A stretch of DNA of 64,000 nucleotides from Salipaludibacillus aurantiacus (lineage in GTDB: Bacteria > Bacillota > Bacilli > Bacillales > Salisediminibacteriaceae). Below, one piece after another: positions 1 through 7,563 of this stretch. The stretch is from assembly GCF_900111295.1 (NCBI RefSeq), contig NZ_FOGT01000008.1, positions 62,001 through 126,000 of the forward strand, read 5' to 3'. A program made the translations under genes and the position numbers. The notes under the pieces were generated by a model that saw nothing but the letters and a program-made list of their open reading frames with translations, was not told the DNA's origin and made no database searches. The first letter of the stretch is position 1, and every line of letters begins with the position of its first letter.

Positions 1-1140
1 GGGAGACGTCTCGATTTACGGGCAGAGCTTCAAAGAAACAGAAAAGGAGAAATTGAAATAAGCGGAATCAGCGCACGAATGAGCCAGAAAAACTCACCAA
101 TTACGATCCACTCTCAAGCCTTTCCTTTAAATAAGCTGCTGGAAATGCTCGATATCTCATTAAAGAGAAAGTCGGAAATAAAAAAGGAAATTGACAGATT
201 TTTAATTGTTGTCTATGAAGATACCGAGAAAAAATACGGTAAATTTGCAGAAATAGGCATAGATTTTGCTTTAACAAAAAATCTTCAAATAAAATTTATA
301 GAATGCAATTCACAAAGTGCAAAAGTCTCGTTGATTAAAGCATATGGAGAAAAGACGTTAAACCGCGCGTTATCCAATATTCTCTTTTATGCGAGGTATC
401 TCCTAAATGAAAAACTGGAAGAAAAAGGCCTTACTGAAGCGGCAGAAACAATAGAGGAGCAGCAGGATACTTTTCCGGATATAAAGGGTGAGGACCAGAC
501 ATCGGGGAAAGAAAAGCAGACTGCGGAGAAAAAAGAAGAGTCTGTTTTTGAAAATGAAGAAGAAGTTTCGGGAAAAGAAACAGATTCGACAGATGAAACA
601 TTAGCCTCCAAAAAGGATAGTGAACCTTCATTACCTGATTCGGCAATTGAACCGGCTGGACTTGAAACAGCAGCATCTTCCATTATTGAACCGGAAAAGG
701 AAAAAATTAAGGAAGCAGAGGGCTCATCTGCTTACTGGGACGAAGGCAATGCTTTTAAAGAACCGGAACAGGAAGACATTGAGGAAGAGTTCATTCAACA
801 AACTGCTCCGGTTGAGGAGAAACAAAAAATAGCAGAACCATCGGCACTGACGCAAGGCAGCCAGCCTCAGAAAGCAGAGAAATCATTTAATTCCGAGGAT
901 CAAGGCAAGACTTTTAAAGAAACGGAAAAACAAAAAAAACCGGTTGCTGTAAAAGCAGCAAACCATTCATCGGAAACCAGGGAGGCAGATCAGCTCAAAC
1001 AAGAGCTGCAGGAAGAATTGGCGGAAGCAGAAGAGGAGCCGGGGCTAATCGAGTGGACGCAGGACACGTATTATAAATGTTGGAACTCATTTTCCAGGTG
1101 GTGCAGGCTGGTGTGGTACAACACGGAGAAGAAAGGGTGA
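1..1140 (+). CDS. YheC/YheD-type ATP-grasp protein with Glu-rich C-terminal tail (5' end outside window)
   Basis: The frame is open from base 1, and the residues before the first ATG (position 79) already read like the middle of a YheC/YheD ATP-grasp domain (RLDLRAELQRNRKGEIEISG), so the gene starts left of the window. The ATP-grasp end follows: EIGIDFALT and the metal/ATP segment IEFIECNSQSAK-like 'FIECNSQSAKVSL', nearly identical to the gene at 3089-4222. After about residue 115 of the visible ATG-started part, the protein changes to roughly 200 residues of low-complexity Glu/Lys/Gln/Ser sequence, ending in an aromatic-rich tail (CWNSFSRWCRLVWYN). Family members are linked to the spore coat; the reaction is an ATP-dependent carboxylate-amine ligation with unknown substrate. 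The tail is unusual for the family. Next gene begins 6 bp downstream. Confidence 0.85.
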   Translation, partial: GRRLDLRAELQRNRKGEIEISGISARMSQKNSPITIHSQAFPLNKLLEMLDISLKRKSEIKKEIDRFLIVVYEDTEKKYGKFAEIGIDFALTKNLQIKFIECNSQSAKVSLIKAYGEKTLNRALSNILFYARYLLNEKLEEKGLTEAAETIEEQQDTFPDIKGEDQTSGKEKQTAEKKEESVFENEEEVSGKETDSTDETLASKKDSEPSLPDSAIEPAGLETAASSIIEPEKEKIKEAEGSSAYWDEGNAFKEPEQEDIEEEFIQQTAPVEEKQKIAEPSALTQGSQPQKAEKSFNSEDQGKTFKETEKQKKPVAVKAANHSSETREADQLKQELQEELAEAEEEPGLIEWTQDTYYKCWNSFSRWCRLVWYNTEKKG

Positions 1141-1146
1141 AAAAAA

Positions 1147-1890
1147 TTGAGATTGAAGGGAAGAGATAAGTATAAAATGCACCTGGCAATGAATAATAAC
1201 CTGGTTTTACAGCCGCATCTCCCTGACACAAAGAAATGGACCAAAAAAAACTTCTACAAAATGTTAAAAGACTATCAGTCAATTGTTGTGAAGCCAAATA
1301 ACGGAAAACAAGGAAAAAATATTTACTTTATTGAGAAAGGCCAATCAATTTATACGTTGTCTATTAATAAAGAAACGAAAGAGTTTAAGAGAAGGTACCA
1401 AGTGTACTCTTATTTAACGGAAGCAATTGGAGATAAAGAATTTATTATTCAGAGAGAAATTAACCTCGCTAAAATAGACAACCGCCGTTTTGATTTTAGG
1501 ATTATTGTCCAGAGGTTAAGTTTAAAAAGCCCGTGGGAAGTCACTGGTATTCTCGCCAGAAAAGGAGGGAGCGGATACAAGGTAACCAACCGGCGTCACC
1601 ATGGAACAGCGCTGGCCTTAGAAGAGGCTCTGAATAAACTGGGTATTCCAGAACATTTAAAGAAACGGTTAGTAAATAACATTAAAGAGCTTTCACTCTT
1701 AGCGGCAGAAACATTAGGGCAGTCTTATCCCAAGCAGACAATTTTTGGGGTGGATATCGGGATGGATCATAAGGGGAACTTATATATTTTTGAATTAAAC
1801 CTCTGGCCGCTTTTGGGAGGATTCCGGAGTCTCGAAGACCGAACACAAATTAAGCGCATAATGGCTTATAAAAAGGCCGCTGAAAACTAA
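1147..1890 (+). CDS. YheC/YheD-like ATP-grasp protein, short form
   Basis: A 247-residue ATP-grasp protein of the YheC/YheD group. Visible landmarks are IVVKPNNGKQGKNIYFIE (nucleotide-binding beta strands), FIIQREINLA, RRFDFRIIVQR, VTGILARKG and the C-terminal IFGVDIGMDHKGNLYIFELN with the Asp/Glu/Asn residues that normally bind Mg-ATP. It lacks the longer N-terminal region seen in the gene at 1984-3069, so it is a short form, not a broken one. TTG start chosen because AAAGGG lies about 9 bases upstream, inside the end of the preceding gene; the 6-bp gap suggests translational coupling. Probably a coat- or spore-related ligase; substrate unknown. Confidence 0.85.
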   Translation: MRLKGRDKYKMHLAMNNNLVLQPHLPDTKKWTKKNFYKMLKDYQSIVVKPNNGKQGKNIYFIEKGQSIYTLSINKETKEFKRRYQVYSYLTEAIGDKEFIIQREINLAKIDNRRFDFRIIVQRLSLKSPWEVTGILARKGGSGYKVTNRRHHGTALALEEALNKLGIPEHLKKRLVNNIKELSLLAAETLGQSYPKQTIFGVDIGMDHKGNLYIFELNLWPLLGGFRSLEDRTQIKRIMAYKKAAEN

Positions 1891-1983
1891 AGCAACTCCC
1901 CTGGGTGAGGGTGTTTGTAAAAGCATTTACCCTTTGGCCAAGGCCCTGTCCACGGCACCGGCCATGCGAAAGGAGCAGGAAGA

Positions 1984-3069
1984 ATGATAGGAATAATCTT
2001 ATCGCCCGCTGTCATTAAAGATTCATTGTCAGGAACAGGGAGTCCGGTGGTGCAATTTTATGAGGAACTCGCGAATAAAAACAACGTAGACCTTTGCTTC
2101 TACAGTTTTAAACGTCTGTCACTTAAAACCCGAACAGTTAACGGGCTTGTGTATGAGCATAGGAACGGTGAGCGGGCAAGAAAGACCGTTCCGGTGCCAA
2201 AAGTTAATTTATACAGGGGATATTCCTATTTAAAAAACAAAGAAAGCATTGATAAAGTAAGATATTTTATCAAAAACCACACTAAGGTGTTCTTAAATGT
2301 CCTGACGAATGAAGAACGAGGCAAATACAGTGTTCATAAATATTTGGAAACTGTAGATGACCTGGGACCGAGTTTGCCTGAGACGTCGACCTTATCATTT
2401 TCAAAAATGAAGGATATGGCCGACCGTTACGATAAAGTTTATATTAAACCGAAACACAGCTGCAAAGGAAACAATATTTATATGCTGGAGAAATCAGGCT
2501 CCGGCTTCACGATGTCCCATATTAAAAGCGCCAATCAGACAGTCAAACAGATCCCGGATACCGAGCTGCGGAATTATTACTCTTCGACTTTTAAAACCCC
2601 AGGCAGGTTTATCGTTCAGGAAGGGATTTCCAGCAGAAAATATAAGAACCAAAAGTTTGATCTAAGAGTGTTCACTCAAAAAAATAAATCAGGCAAGTGG
2701 CAGGTGACTAAAATATATGTGAGAATTGCGGACCAATGTCCTTTCGTTTCCAATGCTGACCAGGGCGGCCGTCTGAAATTCAATGTAAACCCGGTTCTTG
2801 AACCGGCTATGAAGAAGCAGGTCAAAAAAGCGTGTATTAAAACGGCTAAAGCTCTTGAAGCAAAGAATCCGCATATCGTGGATCTTGGACTTGATGTCGC
2901 TATAGACAAAAATAATGAAATCTGGCTCATCGAAGCAAACTTCAGGCCTTACAGAAGCAAGTTTGACAGTAAGCATTATAAGGTTCTCTTTGAACATGCT
3001 GTTTGGTGCTGCAAGCAGAACATGGAACACCAGACGGCTGACGCCAGGATTACAACTTCAGAAACTTAA
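1984..3069 (+). CDS. YheC/YheD-like ATP-grasp protein, full length
   Basis: A 361-residue YheC/YheD family protein. The N-terminal ~100 residues form the family-specific region (GIILSPAVIKDS; KVNLYRGYSYL). The ATP-grasp fold follows with VYIKPKHSCKGNNIYMLE, RFIVQEGI, KFDLRVFTQKN and, near the end, VDLGLDVAIDKNNEIWLIEANFRP, which holds the expected acidic and Asn metal ligands. ATG preceded by AAAGGAGC. It shares strand and family with the two genes to the left; a rho-independent terminator lies just downstream at about 3074-3110. Known relatives are spore-coat associated in Bacillus; the actual ligation product is not known. Confidence 0.88.
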   Translation: MIGIILSPAVIKDSLSGTGSPVVQFYEELANKNNVDLCFYSFKRLSLKTRTVNGLVYEHRNGERARKTVPVPKVNLYRGYSYLKNKESIDKVRYFIKNHTKVFLNVLTNEERGKYSVHKYLETVDDLGPSLPETSTLSFSKMKDMADRYDKVYIKPKHSCKGNNIYMLEKSGSGFTMSHIKSANQTVKQIPDTELRNYYSSTFKTPGRFIVQEGISSRKYKNQKFDLRVFTQKNKSGKWQVTKIYVRIADQCPFVSNADQGGRLKFNVNPVLEPAMKKQVKKACIKTAKALEAKNPHIVDLGLDVAIDKNNEIWLIEANFRPYRSKFDSKHYKVLFEHAVWCCKQNMEHQTADARITTSET

Positions 3070-3073
3070 GGCT

Positions 3074-3110
3074 TCCCCCCTTCACTGATTAAGTGCAGCG
3101 GGGGATTTTA
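3074..3110. terminator. bidirectional intrinsic terminator
   Basis: TCCCCC and GGGGGA arms enclose a CACT/AGTG inner stem and are followed on the plus strand by ATTTTATTTTT. It sits between two convergent ATP-grasp genes and overlaps the last codons of the leftward one. Confidence 0.7.
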
Positions 3111-4222
3111 TTTTTGCTCGTGTGTAAATAATTCGCATATTGCAAAGGGTTTAAAGAAGCCCTGGCAATGATGTCACCTCTGTATGCTTTATATAACGAC
3201 ACTTTGGCTGACTGTGAATTTGTTTCAATATACCAAAGCTTCCCGCTCTTATCTATAGCCAGATCTATTCCAAGTTCACCCACCGGTCCGTATTTTTTTT
3301 CCACACATTCATAAATTTCTTTTGCAAAGTCCTCAGTTCTTTCTTTTAAAGCAGCAATTTCTTCAGGCGTATGACGCATGCAGGCTTGATGAAAGTCTTC
3401 AAACGTATAACTCTTCGCGTGGGTGGTTATAGGGGCGTGCTGCCGTGACAGGCGGACTGGAAGGGCCGTCACTTGCAGTTTTCCATTTCCATCCCGCTGA
3501 ACTTCTGCGCGAAAATCGCTAATTGAGCCATTAACTTCGATGAGGTTAATCGCTGATTGACTTATAATCTCCTCTGTTTTAAAAAGTCTTTTAACATAGT
3601 GAAAAACACTTTCCGGGGTCCCGCTTCGATTAATAACTTCTCCATTTTTGCAGTAACTGTAGAGGCAGTGCCCATCCTCAAGGTCAGTTATTTTAACAAC
3701 TTGTTCGCCGCGGCTTCCTTCAGCCGCCTTCACATAAAGAGTCCCGTATTCAGCCAGCATACCGTTAAGAACATCGGCAGAACAAAGCAGCCTTGTATCA
3801 GGTAAATGGTCTTTCAGTTCGTTACAGGCTTGCAAGTGATTATAAAGCTTCCATTTGTTTAAGGGGTGCGGGTAGTTTATATACTGAACATTTTCCTCCG
3901 TTAACTTGTTTATAAAGGTTAAATATTTATCTTCGGTCAGTTTGTTTTCAGTCCATAATTTATAAAGAACAGACGGATAAGGGAAGGGTTTTCTTTTCCA
4001 ATAATGATCGTCTTTATCATAAAAGATTCCATATATGGTCTGTTCGCTGATCATCACTTCTTTAAGGGAGAAAAAATACAGGTTAGTGCCCGCAATGTCA
4101 TTAGCTTCAGCCAAATTTGCGAGCCTTGGATGCGGCAGTTGTTTTAACAGTCTGTTGGCCTGTTTTTTAGAAATAAAAACCCCGACAAGCGGCTTGCAGT
4201 CGCTTCGTTGGTAAATAGTCAC
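3089..4222 (-). CDS. YheC/YheD-like ATP-grasp protein, divergent copy
   Basis: A 377-residue YheC/YheD protein on the opposite strand. GTG start with GGGGGA 7-8 bases upstream. N-terminal region VGVFISKKQANRLL; ATP-grasp core LYVKAAEGSRGEQVVKI, ISQSAINLIEVN, DFRAEVQRDGNGKLQVTA, and the terminal metal-binding segment ELGIDLAIDKSGKLWYIETN followed by SQSAKVSL. This last part is the closest match in the window to the truncated gene at 1-1140, so those two are probably recent paralogues; this one has no acidic tail and ends shortly after the core. Function presumed spore-coat related, substrate unknown. Confidence 0.87.
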   Translation of the reverse strand: MTIYQRSDCKPLVGVFISKKQANRLLKQLPHPRLANLAEANDIAGTNLYFFSLKEVMISEQTIYGIFYDKDDHYWKRKPFPYPSVLYKLWTENKLTEDKYLTFINKLTEENVQYINYPHPLNKWKLYNHLQACNELKDHLPDTRLLCSADVLNGMLAEYGTLYVKAAEGSRGEQVVKITDLEDGHCLYSYCKNGEVINRSGTPESVFHYVKRLFKTEEIISQSAINLIEVNGSISDFRAEVQRDGNGKLQVTALPVRLSRQHAPITTHAKSYTFEDFHQACMRHTPEEIAALKERTEDFAKEIYECVEKKYGPVGELGIDLAIDKSGKLWYIETNSQSAKVSLYKAYRGDIIARASLNPLQYANYLHTSKNKIPRCT

Positions 4223-4394
4223 TTATTTTCCCCCTTTTTGCTTACAATCGGTCGCTCCTTTCAATTACCATATGCCCAGCAGTTAAGTTATGTAACGGAA
4301 AAAAATAATTTTAGAGGATCGGGTATTTGCCTATGCCAAATGTTAATGGCCCACATACGCTGTAATTGACTTTAATTTGAGGGGGATATTAAAC

Positions 4395-4697
4395 ATGGGT
4401 ATGCCTGAAATTCCTGATTTTAAGCCGAAAATTGATCTGGACCGTGAGGACGTCATTAATCTGCTGCTCGCATCTATTGCTTTGGAAGAATTATCATTAG
4501 CGCACATCATGAATGCGGAAGGTGAAAAGATCCAGAAGGTTGTTGGCAACAAACATGCGACCATTGATGACTTGTTCGATATAAACAGGAGTGTTGAAAG
4601 AACATTAAGAAATGTCATTAAGAAAGAAATGCTGCTTCAGTTCAAACTTGAAGATACAATTGATTTAATTGACGACGATGACAAGGATGAAATGTAG
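4395..4697 (+). CDS. small helical protein, paralogue of the 5389-5778 product
   Basis: About 100 residues, predicted mostly helical. Key segment NLLLASIALEELSLAHIMNAEGEKIQ, then NRSVERTLRNVIKKEMLLQFKLEDTI and an acidic end (DDDDKDEM). The same layout (ESIALEEVALSHLLNAEAEKIQ, FNRTVNSTLSSIVMKEFLL) occurs in the leftward gene at 5389-5778, so the two are paralogues. ATG at 4395 chosen because GAGGGGGA lies 8-9 bases upstream; an earlier in-frame TTG at 4377 overlaps that ribosome-binding site. No signal peptide or membrane segment. I recall such Ala-rich helical proteins from spore-forming Firmicutes, but function is unknown; the neighbours point to the spore surface. Confidence 0.8.
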   Translation: MGMPEIPDFKPKIDLDREDVINLLLASIALEELSLAHIMNAEGEKIQKVVGNKHATIDDLFDINRSVERTLRNVIKKEMLLQFKLEDTIDLIDDDDKDEM

Positions 4698-4748
4698 CTG
4701 GGATAATTCTGTGTTCATACAATTGAAGCACTAAGGGTGAAAAAACAA

Positions 4749-4832
4749 ATGGGCAGCTGCTTTAAGCCGCCGCCGGTGCATGAAGGGGGAAAAGAGTCTT
4801 TCCTCTTCATGCCGGGCATGCGGGAAAAGTAA
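4749..4832 (+). CDS. possible 27-residue peptide
   Basis: ATG-started ORF reading MGSCFKPPPVHEGG then KESFLFMPGMREK, with AAGGG 11 bases upstream. It is short, overlaps a predicted terminator stem, and has only weak start support, so it may be chance. Confidence 0.2.
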   Translation: MGSCFKPPPVHEGGKESFLFMPGMREK

Positions 4833-4845
4833 TATACTCTTTTTT
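4790..4845. terminator. long-loop terminator between convergent genes
   Basis: AAAAGAGT and ACTCTTTT arms flank an inner CATGC-CGG-GCATG hairpin and run into a T stretch on the plus strand. It lies between the 4395-4697 gene and the leftward gene ending at 4845. Confidence 0.45.
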
Positions 4846-5384
4846 CATCGTTTGCTTCCAGTCCTTTTTCCAGTCATTATTTTTATTAATGGAGGTGCAG
4901 GCTCAGGGAAAGATTCAGCACTGACATCGTCTTCAATGTCTTCAAACAGGCGGTCTGCCGTCTGGCAATATTGGCTGAATTCCTTAAGCTGATGCCTGAT
5001 GAGACGGGTTTCTTTATAGAAAACGCAATTAGAGAGAATATCGGTTATTCTCTCTATATGGGTTTTCAGAACTTTTCGGTTATGAATATATTTATTATGA
5101 TAGCCGCGGCTGTCAGCTTCGCCTGCGTTTCTGTGTAAAATAACAGCTCTTTTTTTAAAAACCATTTTTTCAATTTCGATTAACTGGCTAAAGAAAGAAT
5201 TAAAACAGAAAATCAGTTTGCCTAACTGATTTTCATATTCCCCGTCCTTTTCGATCCCTGATAACTGAGAGCCCTGAATCAGTTTTTCGGAAATTCTGAA
5301 AAAATCAACGATCGATTCTTCCATATCATTGAAGGCCTGTAATAACAGGTCGTCTGTGTTAGGTTTAGGCTGTGAAACAGTCAT
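4845..5384 (-). CDS. unknown helical protein, second gene of leftward pair
   Basis: 179 residues with no family recognised. The sequence looks largely helical (DDLLLQAFNDMEESIVDFF, ENQLGKLIFCFNSFFSQLIEI, YKETRLIRHQLKEFSQYC) and has a short basic C-terminus (KIMTGKRTGSKR). No signal peptide or membrane span. Start ATG at 5384 is supported by AAGGAA 7-8 bases upstream; longer in-frame extensions run into the upstream gene. It follows the 5389-5778 gene by 4 bp, so the two are cotranscribed. Placement among coat-type genes suggests a sporulation role, but this is inference. Confidence 0.7.
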   Translation of the reverse strand: MTVSQPKPNTDDLLLQAFNDMEESIVDFFRISEKLIQGSQLSGIEKDGEYENQLGKLIFCFNSFFSQLIEIEKMVFKKRAVILHRNAGEADSRGYHNKYIHNRKVLKTHIERITDILSNCVFYKETRLIRHQLKEFSQYCQTADRLFEDIEDDVSAESFPEPAPPLIKIMTGKRTGSKR

Positions 5385-5388
5385 AAGG

Positions 5389-5778
5389 TTATTCCTTTCG
5401 GCAGTGTTTACATGTGCAGCCCGGCGGACAAGGTGGCGGCGGACATTTTTTCTTATGTTTATCTTTTTTATCTTTTTTAGGACAATCCTTTTCATCAGTA
5501 ATCTGCAAGGTTGTTTCCAATTTCCGGAGAAGTAGGAATTCTTTCATTACAATGGAGCTTAACGTACTGTTAACAGTTCTGTTAAAAGAGATCAGTTCTT
5601 TATAGTCTGCTTTATCACATTTATGAAATTTACATAAAAAAGCCTGGATTTTTTCAGCTTCTGCATTAAGCAAGTGTGATAAGGCGACTTCTTCAAGGGC
5701 AATAGATTCCAGCAAATCAATGACTGTCTCATCCAGATCCGGGCGATAAGGCTGTTTAGGGACGATTGGCATACTCAT
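5389..5778 (-). CDS. small helical protein with Cys/Pro/Lys-rich tail
   Basis: 129 residues. Residues ~10-95 parallel the gene at 4395-4697 (IDLLESIALEEVALSHLLNA; VMKEFLLLRKLETTL). Then comes a tail rich in Lys, Pro and Cys: KKDKKDKHKKKCPPPPCPPG followed by CTCKHCRKE. Such Cys-rich tails are typical of proteins cross-linked into spore coats or binding metals. GGAGGTGG 7-8 bases before ATG at 5778 decides the start. First gene of a two-gene leftward unit, divergent from the hpt-like gene. Function not known; a spore outer-layer structural role is the best guess. Confidence 0.8.
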   Translation of the reverse strand: MSMPIVPKQPYRPDLDETVIDLLESIALEEVALSHLLNAEAEKIQAFLCKFHKCDKADYKELISFNRTVNSTLSSIVMKEFLLLRKLETTLQITDEKDCPKKDKKDKHKKKCPPPPCPPGCTCKHCRKE

Positions 5779-6013
5779 TATTAATCCACCTCCACGGTAT
5801 CTTATGGGCGTTTTACCTAATTTGTGATTAGTTTTAGAAATTTTTTTAGGCAGTGGCGGCAAAGGAGTCTGGTGAAAGAGGGAATAGGAGCGGGAGGGTT
5901 ATGAAAATATAAGAAAAGCGAGGATGCAGGTATCATTTTAGTTCAATTTTTTATAAAATATGAAACGGAGACAGGCTTTTTTTGAAATAACTATTGGAAA
6001 GCAGGTGCACGAC

Positions 6014-6541
6014 GTGGCGTACAGAATTAAAGAAACGATGATCTCAGAATCGGAAATCAAGCAAAAAGTGAAGGAACTGGCAGAGGAAATTGAAAAAGAT
6101 TTCAATAACGAACCTGTCGTACTAATAGCTGTCCTGAAAGGCTCGTTTGTTTTTGCGGCTGATCTTATGCGTGAAATGAAAGGCAACGTACAAGTCGATT
6201 TTATTTCGGTTTCAAGTTATGGGAATCAGACGGAAACCACAGGAAAAGTAAGGCTTCTTAAAGATCTCGACAGCAACATTACGAATGAAAATGTTGTAGT
6301 GGTGGAAGATATTGTGGACAGCGGCTTGACGCTTCATTTTCTGCGCGATCATTTACATATGCATAAGCCGAAACAGATTAAAGTCTGCACGCTGCTGGAT
6401 AAACCTGAACGCAGACGTGTCGACCTGCCTATTGATTATGTGGGCTTTGTTATTCCTGACGAATTTATCGTCGGCTACGGTATCGATTTTGCACAAAAAT
6501 ACAGAAACTTGCCGTATATTGCTTCTGTGGAAGAATATTAA
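6014..6541 (+). CDS. hpt: hypoxanthine phosphoribosyltransferase
   Basis: Purine salvage enzyme that makes IMP/GMP from hypoxanthine/guanine and PRPP in the cytoplasm. The PRPP-binding signature VVVVEDIVDSGLTL is intact, as are the early VLKGSFVFAADL loop, VSSYGN, the LLDKPERRR segment and DFVGF-like VGFVIPDEFIVGYGID near the C-terminus. GTG at 6014 gives 175 residues, close to the usual ~180, and has AGGTG 6 bases upstream; the ATG at 5960 adds 18 residues and lacks a ribosome-binding site. It stands alone, not in the tilS-hpt-ftsH arrangement common in Bacillus, so it may be a second copy. Terminator follows at 6558-6590. Confidence 0.9.
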   Translation: MAYRIKETMISESEIKQKVKELAEEIEKDFNNEPVVLIAVLKGSFVFAADLMREMKGNVQVDFISVSSYGNQTETTGKVRLLKDLDSNITNENVVVVEDIVDSGLTLHFLRDHLHMHKPKQIKVCTLLDKPERRRVDLPIDYVGFVIPDEFIVGYGIDFAQKYRNLPYIASVEEY

Positions 6542-6557
6542 GAGGTGGATCTTAATC

Positions 6558-6590
6558 GGTCAGGATAGTTTACGCTGTCCTGGCCTTTTA
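6558..6590 (+). terminator. intrinsic terminator after hpt
   Basis: An 11-bp stem GGTCAGGATAG / CTGTCCTGGCC (two G-T pairs) with a 6-base loop and a TTTTA tail. Confidence 0.8.
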
Positions 6591-6619
6591 TATAAAGAGT
6601 CGGATGGGGAAGCACTGCT

Positions 6620-7114
6620 TTAATCTCTGATTGAAACATGGGTTCCAATCGGGATAATGCTTGCCAGCTCCTCCACATCTCTGTTGTACATTCGGATGCA
6701 CCCGCGGGAGACAGCCTGGCCGATGGAAGCCGGATCATTAGTCCCGTGAATGCCGTAACCTTGCTTTGACAGGCTCATCCACATCGTTCCGAACGGGCCT
6801 CCCGGGTTGGGCGCTTTATTAATAATAATATAATCGCCGAGTGGCGTATCATAAAGCATACGGCCGACTGCTATTGGATATTGTCTTTCCATCACGCCGT
6901 TGCGATAAAGCTCAAGCAAAAGGTTATTAACTGAGACTTCAATCCGGTACGGAAGAGTTTCTGGGCGGGGGAAACCAGGGATTTCTATTAACTGACCGTG
7001 AAAAATAATGTTTGGATCTATGTTAGGATTCGCCTGAATGATCGTTTGAATAGGCACGCGGTAATCTCTTGCAATTTGACTGAGTGTCTCACCGGGCTTA
7101 ACGGTATGAAGCAC
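6620..7114 (-). CDS. ykuD: LysM - L,D-transpeptidase (YkuD family)
   Basis: 164 residues, the same length as B. subtilis YkuD. Residues 2-46 are a LysM peptidoglycan-binding repeat ([38 protein letters not shown]). Residues ~55-164 are the YkuD catalytic domain, with [20 protein letters not shown]: His, Ser-Arg-Gly-Cys active-site pattern complete. It forms 3-3 cross-links between peptidoglycan stems; the B. subtilis protein is found in spores. No signal peptide. GTG start with AGGAGGTGG 6 bases upstream. Confidence 0.93.
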   Translation of the reverse strand: MLHTVKPGETLSQIARDYRVPIQTIIQANPNIDPNIIFHGQLIEIPGFPRPETLPYRIEVSVNNLLLELYRNGVMERQYPIAVGRMLYDTPLGDYIIINKAPNPGGPFGTMWMSLSKQGYGIHGTNDPASIGQAVSRGCIRMYNRDVEELASIIPIGTHVSIRD

Positions 7115-7274
7115 ACCACCACCTCCTGTATTTTAAGGCACCGGTACATTTTATGCTTCACGGGAAGTATACATTCGATATAGCGGAAAAGAGAGAGGCA
7201 GGAGGGCCAGGGCAGGCAGACTGAACAGGCTGCGGTGGGCTTTATGAAAAAGCAGGCGGTTGTGAAAAATAACG

Positions 7275-7283
7275 TGGTATAAT
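7275..7283 (+). promoter_or_regulatory. extended -10 promoter
   Basis: TGGTATAAT is a perfect TGn extended -10 element about 40 bases before the start at 7324. No good -35 is visible, as is common for extended -10 promoters. Confidence 0.5.
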
Positions 7284-7323
7284 GGGCAATTGAAAACTGA
7301 GGCCATGTGAGGGGGGAGAAGTA

Positions 7324-7518
7324 GTGAAAAAGTATTTATATATCTTTCTGTTTACCATTCTCATCTTTAATACGCTCAGATATCTCACTTATACACTTGG
7401 AGGAGCATTTTCTGTCTATAACATTATCATGCTTGTCTTAAATATAGCTGCCCTGGTCTACGCAGGCTGGGCATTCAAGAGCACACTGAAAGAGGGCCGT
7501 TCAGGCAGCCGATCATGA
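7324..7518 (+). CDS. small two-helix membrane protein
   Basis: 64 residues with two hydrophobic stretches (YLYIFLFTILIFNTL and VYNIIMLVLNIAALVYAGW) and a basic C-terminus (LKEGRSGSRS). GTG start with GAGGGGGGAG 5-6 bases upstream, and an extended -10 promoter before it. No family recognised. It lies alone between convergent or divergent genes. Confidence 0.65.
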   Translation: MKKYLYIFLFTILIFNTLRYLTYTLGGAFSVYNIIMLVLNIAALVYAGWAFKSTLKEGRSGSRS

Positions 7519-7563
7519 GGAGAGAGCCTTGTGGCAGTGAAATATAGGTAAGGCGGCCGGTCG

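Noticed and set aside
620-832. 70-codon ORF inside the acidic tail
   Set aside because: Another frame of a Glu-rich coding stretch, so its Lys/Arg/Leu-rich product is a shadow.
5960-6013. Upstream ATG start for hpt
   Set aside because: No Shine-Dalgarno sequence and 18 extra residues; GTG at 6014 gives the family length.
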